Assembly (NCBI RefSeq): GCF_030272895.1
Contig: NZ_JALRNF010000005.1
Span: 117,718 to 181,717, forward strand
Origin: Pseudomonas sp. BGr12
Lineage (GTDB): Bacteria > Pseudomonadota > Gammaproteobacteria > Pseudomonadales > Pseudomonadaceae
DNA: 64,000 bases
Direction: 5' to 3'
In this document: positions 28,122 to 36,321 of the stretch, one piece after another
How positions within the stretch are numbered: position 1 is the first letter of the stretch
Layout: each line of letters begins with the position of its first letter
Made by a program: the position numbers and the translations under genes
The notes under the pieces: model-generated
The model's database searches: none
The model's input: only the letters and a program-made list of their open reading frames with translations
What the model was told of the DNA's origin: nothing

Positions 28122-28835
28122 GTGGCTATACGCTATGGCAAGGGGCTGATGGGATGTGCCTTCGCGCTCGTCATCCTGGCCCTGCTGATCCACTGGATCG
28201 GCATCGATACGATCGCGCACTACCGCGCCGATCTGTGGTTCTACCTGCAAGCGCACCTGATGCTGGTGTTGCTGTCGATGGTGGCGGCGCTGGCCGTGGG
28301 CATACCCGCTGGCATTGCCTTGAGTCGACCGCATAGGGTCGACCGCGCCGAACGTTTCATGCAGTGCTTCAACATTGGCAACACCATCCCGCCCCTGGCC
28401 GTCCTGGCCATTGCCCTGAGCGTTCTGGGCATCGGCGCAGGCCCGGCGATCTTCGCCTTGTTCCTCGCCTCTCTGCTGCCCATCGTGCGCAACACCTACG
28501 AGGGCCTGAAAAACGTTCCCGCCTCGCTCAAGGAAGCCGCCACCGGTATCGGCATGACCCCGCGCCAGTGTCTCTGGCAGGTCGAGTTGCCCAATGCCGT
28601 GCCGATCATCGTCGGCGGTGTGCGGGTGGCCCTGGCGATCAACGTCGGCACGGCACCGCTGTCGTTCCTGATCGGCGCCAACAGTCTGGGCAGCCTGATT
28701 TTCCCCGGTATTGCCCTGAACAATCAGCCGCAGCTGTTGCTCGGCGCGGCCTGCACTGCCCTGCTCGCCCTGCTGCTCGATGCCCTGGTGGCCCAGGGTA
28801 GCCGACGTTGGCTCGAACGCGGCCTGGCCCGCTAA
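28122..28835 (+). CDS. Glycine betaine/choline-type ABC transporter permease 1
   Basis: A 237-residue inner-membrane permease of the OpuCB/OsmW type. Membrane helices begin at about residue 10 (GLMGCAFALVILALLIHWIG). The central ARE/EAA loop reads GLKNVPASLKEAATGIGMTPRQCLWQVELPNAVPII. I chose GTG 28122 with AGGAG seven bases upstream; the open frame from 27846 lacks a ribosome-binding site and has unlike sequence. It is the first gene of a four-gene osmoprotectant-type operon: permease, binding protein, permease, ATPase. Confidence 0.88.
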   Translation: MAIRYGKGLMGCAFALVILALLIHWIGIDTIAHYRADLWFYLQAHLMLVLLSMVAALAVGIPAGIALSRPHRVDRAERFMQCFNIGNTIPPLAVLAIALSVLGIGAGPAIFALFLASLLPIVRNTYEGLKNVPASLKEAATGIGMTPRQCLWQVELPNAVPIIVGGVRVALAINVGTAPLSFLIGANSLGSLIFPGIALNNQPQLLLGAACTALLALLLDALVAQGSRRWLERGLAR

Positions 28836-28849
28836 GCGAAGGAGTTGCC

Positions 28850-29758
28850 ATGAAAAGAATCGCCTTGTTACTGGGCGCGGCCCTGCTGTTTTCAGGATTT
28901 GCCCAGGCGCTGGAAAAACCTGTAATTCGCCTCGGCGCGCGGGTCTTCACCGAACAGACCGTGCTGGCCGAAATCACCGCCCGCTACCTCGAGCAGAACG
29001 GCTTCGACGTGCGCATCACCGGTGGCCTGGGCAGCAACCTGGCCCGTAGCGCCCATGAAACCGGCCAGTTGGACATGGTCTGGGAATACACCGGGGTATC
29101 GCTGGTGTCCTACAACCATATCGACGAACGCATGCCCGATGCCGCCGCCACCTATGCCAGGGTCAAGGCGCTGGATGCGCAAAAGGGCCTGATCTGGCTG
29201 GCTCCTTCCAGGTTCAGCAACACCTACGCCCTGGCCCTGCCGCGCAAGGTCGCCGAGCGCTATCCGCAGGTAAACAGCATCAGCCAGTTGAACCAGGTCT
29301 TGCGCGACGAGCAGGAGCGCGATCATGTGCTGGCCCTGGACACCGAGTTCGCCAACCGCCCCGACGGTCTGGTCGGCCTGACCCAGACCTACGACCTGCA
29401 GCTGACCCGCCGCAACATCCGCCAGATGGACGCCGGCCTGGTCTACACCGCCCTGCGCAATGGCCAGGTGTTCAGTGGTCTGGTCTACACCACCGACGGC
29501 CGCCTGAACGCCTTCGACCTCAAGCTGCTCGAAGACGACAAACACTACTTCCCCGACTACACCGCGGCCCCCGTGGTACGCAAGGAAGTGCTCGACGCCC
29601 ACCCGCAACTGGCCAGCCTGCTCAAGCCGCTGGCCGAACAGCTGGATGATCAAACCATGCGTCAGCTCAACGCCAAGGTCGACGTCCAGCACCAGAGCCC
29701 GGCCAAGGTCGCCGCCGAGTACTTGCGCCAGCATCCACCTGCACAGGAGCGGCCATGA
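28850..29758 (+). CDS. Glycine betaine/choline-type substrate-binding protein
   Basis: A 302-residue exported binding protein of the OpuAC/OsmX family. A signal peptide (IALLLGAALLFSGFAQA) leads into VIRLGARVFTEQTVLAEITARYLEQ. GGLGSNLARSAHETGQLDMVWEYTGVS and DAGLVYTALRNGQVFSGLVYTTDGRL are characteristic. It should bind quaternary amines such as glycine betaine or choline in the periplasm. Which of them, and whether uptake is osmotic or nutritional, cannot be read from sequence. AAGGAG lies eight bases before ATG 28850. The 3' end overlaps the next permease start by four bases. Confidence 0.9.
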   Translation: MKRIALLLGAALLFSGFAQALEKPVIRLGARVFTEQTVLAEITARYLEQNGFDVRITGGLGSNLARSAHETGQLDMVWEYTGVSLVSYNHIDERMPDAAATYARVKALDAQKGLIWLAPSRFSNTYALALPRKVAERYPQVNSISQLNQVLRDEQERDHVLALDTEFANRPDGLVGLTQTYDLQLTRRNIRQMDAGLVYTALRNGQVFSGLVYTTDGRLNAFDLKLLEDDKHYFPDYTAAPVVRKEVLDAHPQLASLLKPLAEQLDDQTMRQLNAKVDVQHQSPAKVAAEYLRQHPPAQERP

Positions 29759-30408
29759 ACATGCTCGATACCTTCGCTCATCTGGACTGGGCCCAGGTGC
29801 TGCACCTGACCTGGCAACACATCACCCTGGTCGGCATCGCCGTGAGCCTGGCGATTCTGTTCGGCGTGCCGCTGGGCATCCTGATGACCCGTTTCCCGGT
29901 CCTGGCAGGTCCCCTGCAGGCCAGCGCCACAGTGTTGCTGACTATTCCCTCCATCGCCCTGTTCGGCCTGTTGCTGCCGTTCTACTCCAAGTTCGGCCAG
30001 GGCCTCGGCCCCTTACCGGCCATCACCGCCGTTTTCCTCTATTCATTGCTGCCGATCCTGCGCAACACCTACCTGGCGCTGACCACTGTCGAGCCCGGCA
30101 TCCGCGAGGCGGCACGTGGCATCGGCATGACCTTCGGCCAGCGCCTGCGCATGGTCGAACTGCCCATTGCCGTGCCGGTGATCCTCGCCGGCGTACGCAC
30201 GGCCGTGGTGATGAACATCGGCGTGATGACCATTGCCGCGACCATCGGCGCCGGCGGCCTGGGTGTACTCATCCTGACCTCCATCAGCCGCAGCGACATG
30301 TCGATGCTGCTGGTCGGCGCCGTGCTGGTGAGCCTCCTGGCCATCTTCGCCGACCTGCTGCTGCAAACCCTGCAACGTGCCCTGACCCCGGAAGGACTGC
30401 GTAAATGA
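29755..30408 (+). CDS. Glycine betaine/choline-type ABC transporter permease 2
   Basis: A 217-residue inner-membrane permease, shorter than its partner at 28122. It has the same EAA loop, LTTVEPGIREAARGIGMTFGQRLRMVELPIAVPVI, and helices at ITLVGIAVSLAILFGVPLGI and TVLLTIPSIALFGLLLPFY. The ATG at 29755 overlaps the binding-protein stop (ATGA) and its own stop overlaps the ATPase start, so the three are translationally coupled. Two different permeases in one operon imply a heterodimeric channel, as in OsmVWXY/OpuC systems. Confidence 0.92.
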   Translation: MNMLDTFAHLDWAQVLHLTWQHITLVGIAVSLAILFGVPLGILMTRFPVLAGPLQASATVLLTIPSIALFGLLLPFYSKFGQGLGPLPAITAVFLYSLLPILRNTYLALTTVEPGIREAARGIGMTFGQRLRMVELPIAVPVILAGVRTAVVMNIGVMTIAATIGAGGLGVLILTSISRSDMSMLLVGAVLVSLLAIFADLLLQTLQRALTPEGLRK

Positions 30409-31559
30409 TCGAACTCCAGAACCTGTGCAAGACCTTTCACGCCAACGGCAAGGACGTCAAAGCCGTCGACGCTGTCAGCCTGACCGTCAACGAAGGCGAA
30501 ATCTGCGTGTTCCTCGGCCCGTCCGGCTGCGGCAAGAGCACCACGCTGAAGATGATCAACCGGCTGATCACCCCCACTTCCGGCAAGGTGCTGATCAACG
30601 GCGAGGACACCACCGGCCTCGACGAAGTGACCCTGCGTCGGCGCATCGGTTATGTGATCCAGCAGATCGGCCTGTTCCCCAACATGACCATCGAGGAGAA
30701 CATCACCGTGGTCCCGCGCCTGCTGGGCTGGGACAAGCAGAAATGCCACGAGCGCGCCCGCGAACTGATGAGCATGATCAAGCTCGAGCCCAAGCAGTAC
30801 CTGCAGCGCTACCCACGCGAGCTGTCCGGTGGCCAGCAACAGCGCATCGGCGTGATCCGCGCCCTGGCCGCCGAAGCGCCGTTGCTGCTGATGGACGAGC
30901 CGTTCGGCGCGGTCGACCCGATCAACCGCGAGATGATCCAGAACGAGTTCTTCGAGATGCAGCGGGCGCTGAACAAGACGGTGATCATGGTCAGCCATGA
31001 CATCGACGAGGCCATCAAACTGGGCGACAAGATCGCCATCTTCCGGGCCGGAAAACTGGTCCAGATCGACCACCCCGATACCCTGCTGGCGCACCCGGCC
31101 GATGACTTCGTGAGTAATTTCGTCGGCCAGGACAGCACCCTCAAGCGCCTGTTGCTGGTGCGTGCCGAGGATGCCGCCGACAACGCGCCGTCGGTAAGTC
31201 CGGAAACGCCCGTAAGCGAAGCCCTGGAACTGATGGACGAGCATGACCGCCGCCATGTGGTGGTCACCGGCGGGCAGAACAGGGCCCTGGGCTACGTGCG
31301 CCGTCGCGACCTGCATCGCCAGCAAGGCAGCTGCGCCGACTTCCTGCACGACTTCAACGCCACGGCTGCTCATGACGAGCACCTGCGCATCCTGCTGTCG
31401 CGGATGTACGAGTTCAATCGGTCGTGGTTGCCGGTACTGGATGCCGGGCAGGGTTTTCTGGGTGAAGTGACTCAGGAGTCGATTGCCGCCTACCTGAGCT
31501 CGGGACGTTCGCGTGGAGGCAAGACCAGCATCGTGTCGCCGGCTGAAGTTGTGACCTGA
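30405..31559 (+). CDS. Glycine betaine/choline-type ABC ATPase with CBS domains
   Basis: A 384-residue ATPase of the OpuCA/OsmV group. The nucleotide-binding domain has Walker A GPSGCGKST, the Q-loop YVIQQIGLFPNMT, signature LSGGQQQR and Walker B LLLMDEPFGAVD. From about residue 255 the protein continues into a tandem CBS region (ETPVSEALELMDEHDRRHVVVT … RSWLPVLDAGQGFLGEVTQESIA). In osmoprotectant transporters that region senses ionic strength, so osmotic gating is plausible here. It closes the operon; a REP pair follows. Confidence 0.93.
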   Translation: MIELQNLCKTFHANGKDVKAVDAVSLTVNEGEICVFLGPSGCGKSTTLKMINRLITPTSGKVLINGEDTTGLDEVTLRRRIGYVIQQIGLFPNMTIEENITVVPRLLGWDKQKCHERARELMSMIKLEPKQYLQRYPRELSGGQQQRIGVIRALAAEAPLLLMDEPFGAVDPINREMIQNEFFEMQRALNKTVIMVSHDIDEAIKLGDKIAIFRAGKLVQIDHPDTLLAHPADDFVSNFVGQDSTLKRLLLVRAEDAADNAPSVSPETPVSEALELMDEHDRRHVVVTGGQNRALGYVRRRDLHRQQGSCADFLHDFNATAAHDEHLRILLSRMYEFNRSWLPVLDAGQGFLGEVTQESIAAYLSSGRSRGGKTSIVSPAEVVT

Positions 31560-31570
31560 GCAGGAAAGCA

Positions 31571-31617
31571 TCGCGGGGCAAGCCCGCTCCTACCGTAGGA
31601 GCGGGCTTGCCCCGCGA
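31571..31617. repeat. Paired REP palindrome between two convergent 3' ends
   Basis: Arms 31571-31592 and 31596-31617 are perfect inverted copies of the CGCGGGGCAAGCCCGCTCC unit with only three bases between them. It sits between the ABC ATPase stop and the stop of the convergent TonB receptor gene, and could terminate both. Confidence 0.92.
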
Positions 31618-31623
31618 ATGGCA

Positions 31624-34116
31624 TCAGAACCCTACACTGGCCTGCACATAGAAGGTACGCGGCTCACCCAGGTAGAGCCCCGCGTTGTTGTCGCTGGAGC
31701 GGGTGTAATACTGCTTGTCGAAGATGTTCTTCACCCCCGCCGCCAGCTTCAGGTTCGACAGCTGCGGACCGAAGTCATAGCCACCCCGCGCCGCCCAGGT
31801 CACGTAACCCGGGATGTCGCCGAACTGGCCATCGGCACTCGGCTCGGTGATGTAGTTGCCGTTGAAGCTGCCATCGGCATTCATGCCGGTGCCCGGTGCG
31901 CGCTGTTTCGACTGGGCGAAGGCATCCAGGTTCCAGGTCCAGCGATTGATCTGGTAACGCAGCCCGGCGGTGGCCACCTGGCGCGAGTAGAACGGCAGGT
32001 CACGGCCCTTGAAGCCCGGGATCTCGCCTTCGTAGGTGGCGCGGGTGTAGGTGTAGCCGGCATTGGCACTCAGGCCTTGCAGGCGTGGGTCGAGGCCCGA
32101 CAGGTCGTAGTGCATGGACGCTTCGATACCCTGGTGCTTGGTAGCGCCCAGGTTGGTCCAGCCGATGTCGTTGCTGATGAACTGCAATTCGTCATCGAAG
32201 TCGATGTAGAACGCTGTCAGCTCGCCACCCCAGGTGCCGTTGTTGTAACGGGTACCGACTTCATAGGTCTTGGCCTTTTCCGGCTCCAGGCCGTTGGCGG
32301 TCTGGTCACCGACGCCACCCTGGCCCAGCTGGAAGTACTGCAGGCTGCCGAACGAGGTCTCGTAGTTGGCGAACAGCTTCCACTCATCCGACAGGTGATA
32401 CATCACACTCAGCGCCGGCAACGGTTCGTTGCTGGTGATGCTGCGGTTCTTTTCCTGCACCGGTACACCGTTGGTGCCACGCACCGGGCGCTCGTGCCAG
32501 TCGGTGTTGATGTGCTCGAAGCGGATGCCCGGGGTGATGGTCCAGTTGCCGACATCGATCTTGTCGTCGATGTAATAGGCGCTGGCCTCGGTGCCGCCGG
32601 TACGGTCCTGGAACACGTGGCCGTCGGATGTCGGGGTCTGGGTCGGCACATTGTTGATCAGCGCCAGGCGGCTCGACTGCTCGTGCATCGCTTCCTTGAG
32701 GTAGCGATAGCCGACGCTGACTTCCTGGGTGGTGGGGCCGGCATAGAAGATCCGCGACAAGCGCGGCTCGATGGCGAAGGTGTGGTAGTTGCGCGGGTAC
32801 GACGACAGGGTCTTCTGGTCGCGGGCGGCGATGGTGCTGCCCCGGAAGCTGTCGGTGTAGTAGGTCTGGATCTCGAACTGGGTCACGTCGTCGATCTGGC
32901 GCAGGTACTTGAAGGACACATCCTTGCGCCGCCCGCTGAAGTCGTCGTAGTCGCGGTCGGACTGGTACGGGTCCTCGTCGAACTGCGCCTGGGTCAGGCC
33001 ACCGGGCATGTCGGCCTTGGCGTCGTAGTAATGGAAGTTGAGCCAGAACTCGTCGCTCTCGGTGACCGCCCAGTGGGTCTTGAGCAGCACATCGTCGATG
33101 TCGTTGCCGTTGTTGCTGCTGCGATAGCCGTTGCCATTGACTCCGGAGTACAGCAGGGCCGCGCCCAGGCCGTTGTCGGCGGTGCCGCCCAGGAAGGCCG
33201 ACTCGATATGTTTCCAGCCACCGTGGCGGGAGGTCTCCAGGGTGGTGGACAGCTCGCCGGTGGTCTTTTCCGGAATCGCCCTGGTCACGAAGTTGATCAC
33301 CCCGCCGACGTTCTGCGGGCCATAGCGCACCGAACCTGCGCCACGCACTACGTCGACGCTGTCGAGGTTGCCGGAGGAGATCGGCGCCATGGACAACTGC
33401 GGCTGGCCATAGGGGGCGAACGCCGCCGGGATGCCGTCGATCAGCACGGTGGAGCGTGGCGACAGGCGCGAGGTCAGGCCACGTACACCGACGTTCAGGG
33501 CGATATCGCTGCCACCGGTGCCGTTGGAATCCTGCACCTGCACACCGGGTATGCCGCGCAGGGCATCGCGCACGTTCATCGTGCCCTGCTCGATCATCGC
33601 CTCGCGCCGCACCACGGTACGCGCGCCTGGGTGGTTCTGCACCACGGTCTCTTCGGCGTTGCCCAGCCAGTCGCCGACCACTTTGACGTCGGTCGGCGCC
33701 AGCTCAAGGCTGCCGGTGGTCAGGGTGCCGGCGGTTTGCGCAGGCTTGAGCACCACGGTGCCCTGGGAAATCTCGTAGGTCAGCCCGCTACCTTGCAGCA
33801 AGGTCTGCAGCGCCTCCTCCGGCGCCAGCGTGCCGGACACCGCCGGGGCCTGTTTGCCGGCGACCAGCTCCGGACTGAAGAACAATTGCAACGACGTCTG
33901 CTGGCCCAACTGGCTCAGGGCCGATGCCAGCGGCTGGGCCTGGATCTGGATGCGGGTCACGGCCTGGTCGGCATAGCTGCTGGCGATACCGCCACTGACG
34001 GCCAGGGCCAGGGCCAGCGGCAACCAACGGGAGCGGGAAGCGGAACGCGGGGAAAACTTGTTGTTGTTCACGTCGTCGAGAAATCCTGAAAGTCCGGATA
34101 AAAACGCCATCTGCAT
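31624..34116 (-). CDS. FecA-type TonB-dependent transducer with STN signalling domain
   Basis: An outer-membrane receptor of about 830 residues. After the signal peptide (LPLALALAVSGGIASSYA) comes a secretin/TonB short N-terminal (STN) domain at about residues 50-125 (IQIQAQPLASALSQLGQQTSLQLFF), used to contact FecR-type proteins. The plug starts near VVRREAMIEQGTMNVRDALRGIPGV, and the 22-strand barrel ends in TFYVQASVGF. Several features recall ferric dicitrate receptor FecA, but the ligand is not certain. The start is uncertain: ATG 34116, ATG 34110 or GTG 34071 are possible, none with a good ribosome-binding site. It is downstream of fecI and fecR. Confidence 0.9.
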   Translation of the reverse strand: MQMAFLSGLSGFLDDVNNNKFSPRSASRSRWLPLALALAVSGGIASSYADQAVTRIQIQAQPLASALSQLGQQTSLQLFFSPELVAGKQAPAVSGTLAPEEALQTLLQGSGLTYEISQGTVVLKPAQTAGTLTTGSLELAPTDVKVVGDWLGNAEETVVQNHPGARTVVRREAMIEQGTMNVRDALRGIPGVQVQDSNGTGGSDIALNVGVRGLTSRLSPRSTVLIDGIPAAFAPYGQPQLSMAPISSGNLDSVDVVRGAGSVRYGPQNVGGVINFVTRAIPEKTTGELSTTLETSRHGGWKHIESAFLGGTADNGLGAALLYSGVNGNGYRSSNNGNDIDDVLLKTHWAVTESDEFWLNFHYYDAKADMPGGLTQAQFDEDPYQSDRDYDDFSGRRKDVSFKYLRQIDDVTQFEIQTYYTDSFRGSTIAARDQKTLSSYPRNYHTFAIEPRLSRIFYAGPTTQEVSVGYRYLKEAMHEQSSRLALINNVPTQTPTSDGHVFQDRTGGTEASAYYIDDKIDVGNWTITPGIRFEHINTDWHERPVRGTNGVPVQEKNRSITSNEPLPALSVMYHLSDEWKLFANYETSFGSLQYFQLGQGGVGDQTANGLEPEKAKTYEVGTRYNNGTWGGELTAFYIDFDDELQFISNDIGWTNLGATKHQGIEASMHYDLSGLDPRLQGLSANAGYTYTRATYEGEIPGFKGRDLPFYSRQVATAGLRYQINRWTWNLDAFAQSKQRAPGTGMNADGSFNGNYITEPSADGQFGDIPGYVTWAARGGYDFGPQLSNLKLAAGVKNIFDKQYYTRSSDNNAGLYLGEPRTFYVQASVGF

Positions 34117-34181
34117 GCAAATGGAAATGCTTGGCAGTTGCAGTTGGCCAGGAAGACGAACAACTGAAAAAAAACCTGAAT

Positions 34182-35177
34182 TTATTTTGCGATTATTTCG
34201 CTGGAGCCATCGGCGTGGGTCTTGATGGCCACTGGCAGGATGCTTGGCAGGGCGCGCAACAGCGCATCGGTGTCGTCACTGCTGAAGGTGCTGCTCAGGC
34301 GCAAGGCCGCCACTTTCCCCGGCGCAACCCGCAAGGGGTGGGCGCGGTAGCGCGAGACTTCCTCGACCACCTCGCCGAGCGGTGCATCGTTGAACACCAG
34401 CTTGCCGTTGCGCCAGGCGGTCAGCGCGGCGGCGTCCACCGGATAAGGCGCGGCGACCTTGCCCTGGGCGTCGATCTGCGAACCCAGCCCGGCCGTCAAC
34501 AGTGCCTGGCTGGCATCACGCCCCTGCACCTTGACCGAGCCCTGCTCCACCGCCACCCGGGTGCGGGTCGGGTCCAGGCGTACATCGAAGCGGGTGCCGG
34601 TGACCGTGACCGAGCCTTGGCCGGTGGTGACGACAAAGGGTCGGGCGCTGTCGTGGGCGACGCTGAACATCACCTCGCCCGCCGTCAGTTCGATACGCCG
34701 CTGGCCTGCGCTGAAGTCGACCTTCAGGGCCGTGCGTCCGTTGAGTTCCAGGTGTGAGCCGTCCGGCAGTTCGAGCTGGCGTCGCTCGCCCAACGCGGTC
34801 TGCAACTGGTCCTGGTAATTGAGCTGATGGTGCTGCCAGCCGAACCAGCCAAGCCCCACGGCGGCAACCGCAATGCCGGCAGCCAGCGCCTGGTGGAGGA
34901 AACGCCGACGCGGCAACTGAACTACCGGGTCGGCCTGGCACAGGGCCTCCAGGCGCCCACGCGGGAGCGCATCGGCCGCTCGCCACAGGCGGGCAAGCAG
35001 ATCGTATTCGTGCTGATGCTGGGGATGCTGCGCCAGCCAGGCTGCCAGCTCGGCCTGCCGGGCTTCGGCCAGCACACCGTCACAGGCACGGGCAAACCAC
35101 TGCGCCGCCTGTTCGCGCACGGCTTCATTACCGCAAGGGCACGCCTGCTGATTCATGAAAACATTCGCCTGACTCAT
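34182..35177 (-). CDS. FecR-type anti-sigma/transmembrane regulator
   Basis: A 331-residue inner-membrane signal relay. The N-terminal cytoplasmic part (EQAAQWFARACDGVLAEARQAELAAWLAQHPQHQHEYDLLARLWR, DUF4880-like) binds the sigma factor. One membrane segment follows at about residues 95-112 (LAAGIAVAAVGLGWFGW). The periplasmic FecR domain has TALGERRQLELPDGSHLELNGRTAL, GEVMFSVAHDSARPFVV and VTGTRFDVRLD. It should pass the STN signal from the outer-membrane receptor to the sigma factor. Its ATG overlaps the sigma gene's stop by four bases. Confidence 0.92.
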   Translation of the reverse strand: MSQANVFMNQQACPCGNEAVREQAAQWFARACDGVLAEARQAELAAWLAQHPQHQHEYDLLARLWRAADALPRGRLEALCQADPVVQLPRRRFLHQALAAGIAVAAVGLGWFGWQHHQLNYQDQLQTALGERRQLELPDGSHLELNGRTALKVDFSAGQRRIELTAGEVMFSVAHDSARPFVVTTGQGSVTVTGTRFDVRLDPTRTRVAVEQGSVKVQGRDASQALLTAGLGSQIDAQGKVAAPYPVDAAALTAWRNGKLVFNDAPLGEVVEEVSRYRAHPLRVAPGKVAALRLSSTFSSDDTDALLRALPSILPVAIKTHADGSSEIIAK

Positions 35178-35662
35178 CTCGTCGACACATCCAGGTGCTC
35201 ACGCAGATGCCGGAGCGTGCGGATCATATACTTTTCGACCATGTTCTTGGTCAAGCCCATGCGCTCGGCGATCTCCGCCTGGGTCAGGCCTTCGAGCTTC
35301 TGCCAGATGAACACCCGCCGACAGTTCAGCGGCAGTTGCGCCAGGGCGCGCTCGACACTGTCGGCCAGCTCGATGGCATGCATGTAGGCCTCCGGGTCGC
35401 CATGGGCATCGGTGCCGGGATCGAAACTGTCCTGCTCCAGGGCCTGGCGCCGGTCTTCGCGGCGAAAACCATCGACCGCAATGTTGCGTGCGGTCTGGTG
35501 CAGGTAGGCGCGTGGCTGCTCGACACCGGCCTGGTCATTTTCCAGTACCCGGACAAAGGCATCATGAGCCAGGTCCTCGGCCTGCTGGCGATTGCGCAGC
35601 TTGCGCGTCCAGGTGCCGATCAGCTCATGGTAGTGGTCGAAAAAGCCTTTGTGTCGCGACAC
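35174..35662 (-). CDS. FecI-type ECF sigma factor
   Basis: A 162-residue sigma factor of the iron-starvation ECF group. Region 2 is HELIGTWTRKLRNRQQAEDLAHDAFVRVLE and region 4 LAQLPLNCRRVFIWQKLEGLTQAEIAERMGLTKNMVEKYMIRTL. It should direct RNA polymerase to the neighbouring receptor promoter when the ligand binds. No ATG is near the start; GTG 35662 fits the family, but no clear ribosome-binding site is seen. A Fur-box-like sequence lies 41 bases upstream. fecI, fecR and the receptor form one minus-strand cluster. Confidence 0.9.
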   Translation of the reverse strand: MSRHKGFFDHYHELIGTWTRKLRNRQQAEDLAHDAFVRVLENDQAGVEQPRAYLHQTARNIAVDGFRREDRRQALEQDSFDPGTDAHGDPEAYMHAIELADSVERALAQLPLNCRRVFIWQKLEGLTQAEIAERMGLTKNMVEKYMIRTLRHLREHLDVSTR

Positions 35663-35702
35663 GATGCGGAGGGTACGCCAGGCAAAGAGAGAGTGCGCGA
35701 AT

Positions 35703-35721
35703 AATAATGTTTCTTATTAAG
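35703..35721. promoter_or_regulatory. Fur-box-like site upstream of fecI-type gene
   Basis: Read on the minus strand, CTTAATAAGAAACATTATT matches 13 of 19 positions of the classical Fur consensus. It is strikingly A+T-rich against its surroundings and lies 41 bases before the sigma-factor start, a usual place for iron repression. Confidence 0.5.
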
Positions 35722-36321
35722 AGCAGCAATCGAAGTTAACGCCCGCCGACGAAGCGCGACCGGGACAAAAATCCTGGTGCCCGGCGTGCGTCAGCCCGCT
35801 GAAAAAGGCGAGAAAAAATATGAACGGGGCATCCTGCAGAGCCGGCGCGCGACCTTACCGCCAAGAGGGGAAAATCGCCACCTGTTCAACGACTTTTGCC
35901 CCGATTCCGCCCCATTCGCGCCGCTCTTGGCGAGTTAGCCGACTCTCGGCACGATCTCCACACATGCAGGTATTTTTAACGCTTTTGTCATCAAATTGAA
36001 CATCTACTGTTTACCTGGGTCAGTTGCAATGTGACAGCTCGAGACACGGCGACAGACGTGTGCAAAATCGCGACATTTTTTGTTGATCTTGAGCCCCTCA
36101 GGTCCTAAAGTTCGCGCCGAACGTCCATGCTGGAAACGATCCATCCGGCTCAAGTACTGACGACGAGACAGCAAGGTCACCCGTAGCTCGCTTTATCACG
36201 CACGGTTGACCTTTTTGCTTTCGGCGACATGCCTTGGGAAGTAGGCGAACCAAAGTGGGGATACGGAGGGCGTTCAGTTGCAGCCACTTATTTTTTCAGT
36301 TTGCCCATGGAGTCCCTAAGC
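35722..36321 (+). promoter_or_regulatory. 600-base region upstream of ornithine decarboxylase: promoter candidate and structured segment
   Basis: No gene is convincing here. A -35/-10 pair is plausible at TTGATC (36083-36088) and TAAAGT (36106-36111) with a 17-base spacer, giving a 5' leader of about 200 bases. Further upstream, CGCCAAGAG (35859-35867) and CTCTTGGCG (35924-35932) form an inverted repeat with a partly complementary interior (GGGGAAAATCG with CGACTTTTGCCCC). An in-frame ATG at 36229 would extend the enzyme by 31 residues. It lacks a ribosome-binding site and the extension is unlike known decarboxylases. Confidence 0.4.

Noticed and set aside
27949..28149. 66-codon frame in the betaine-type operon leader, as a leader peptide or small gene
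   Set aside because: The ATG lies inside the 20-bp palindrome, has no ribosome-binding site, and the frame overlaps the permease start without family likeness.
31618..34089. 823-residue open frame opposite the FecA-type receptor
   Set aside because: The same antisense effect; the minus-strand receptor has all expected domains.
34117..34181. FecI-dependent promoter before the receptor gene
   Set aside because: The gap has a CGTCTTCC string resembling the -10 of iron-starvation ECF promoters, but no clear GGAAAT-type -35 at the right distance.
36229..36321. 31-residue N-terminal extension of ornithine decarboxylase from ATG 36229
   Set aside because: No ribosome-binding site. The MSIQVEDYFARDTF start at 36322 has GGAG and matches the known length of the enzyme type.
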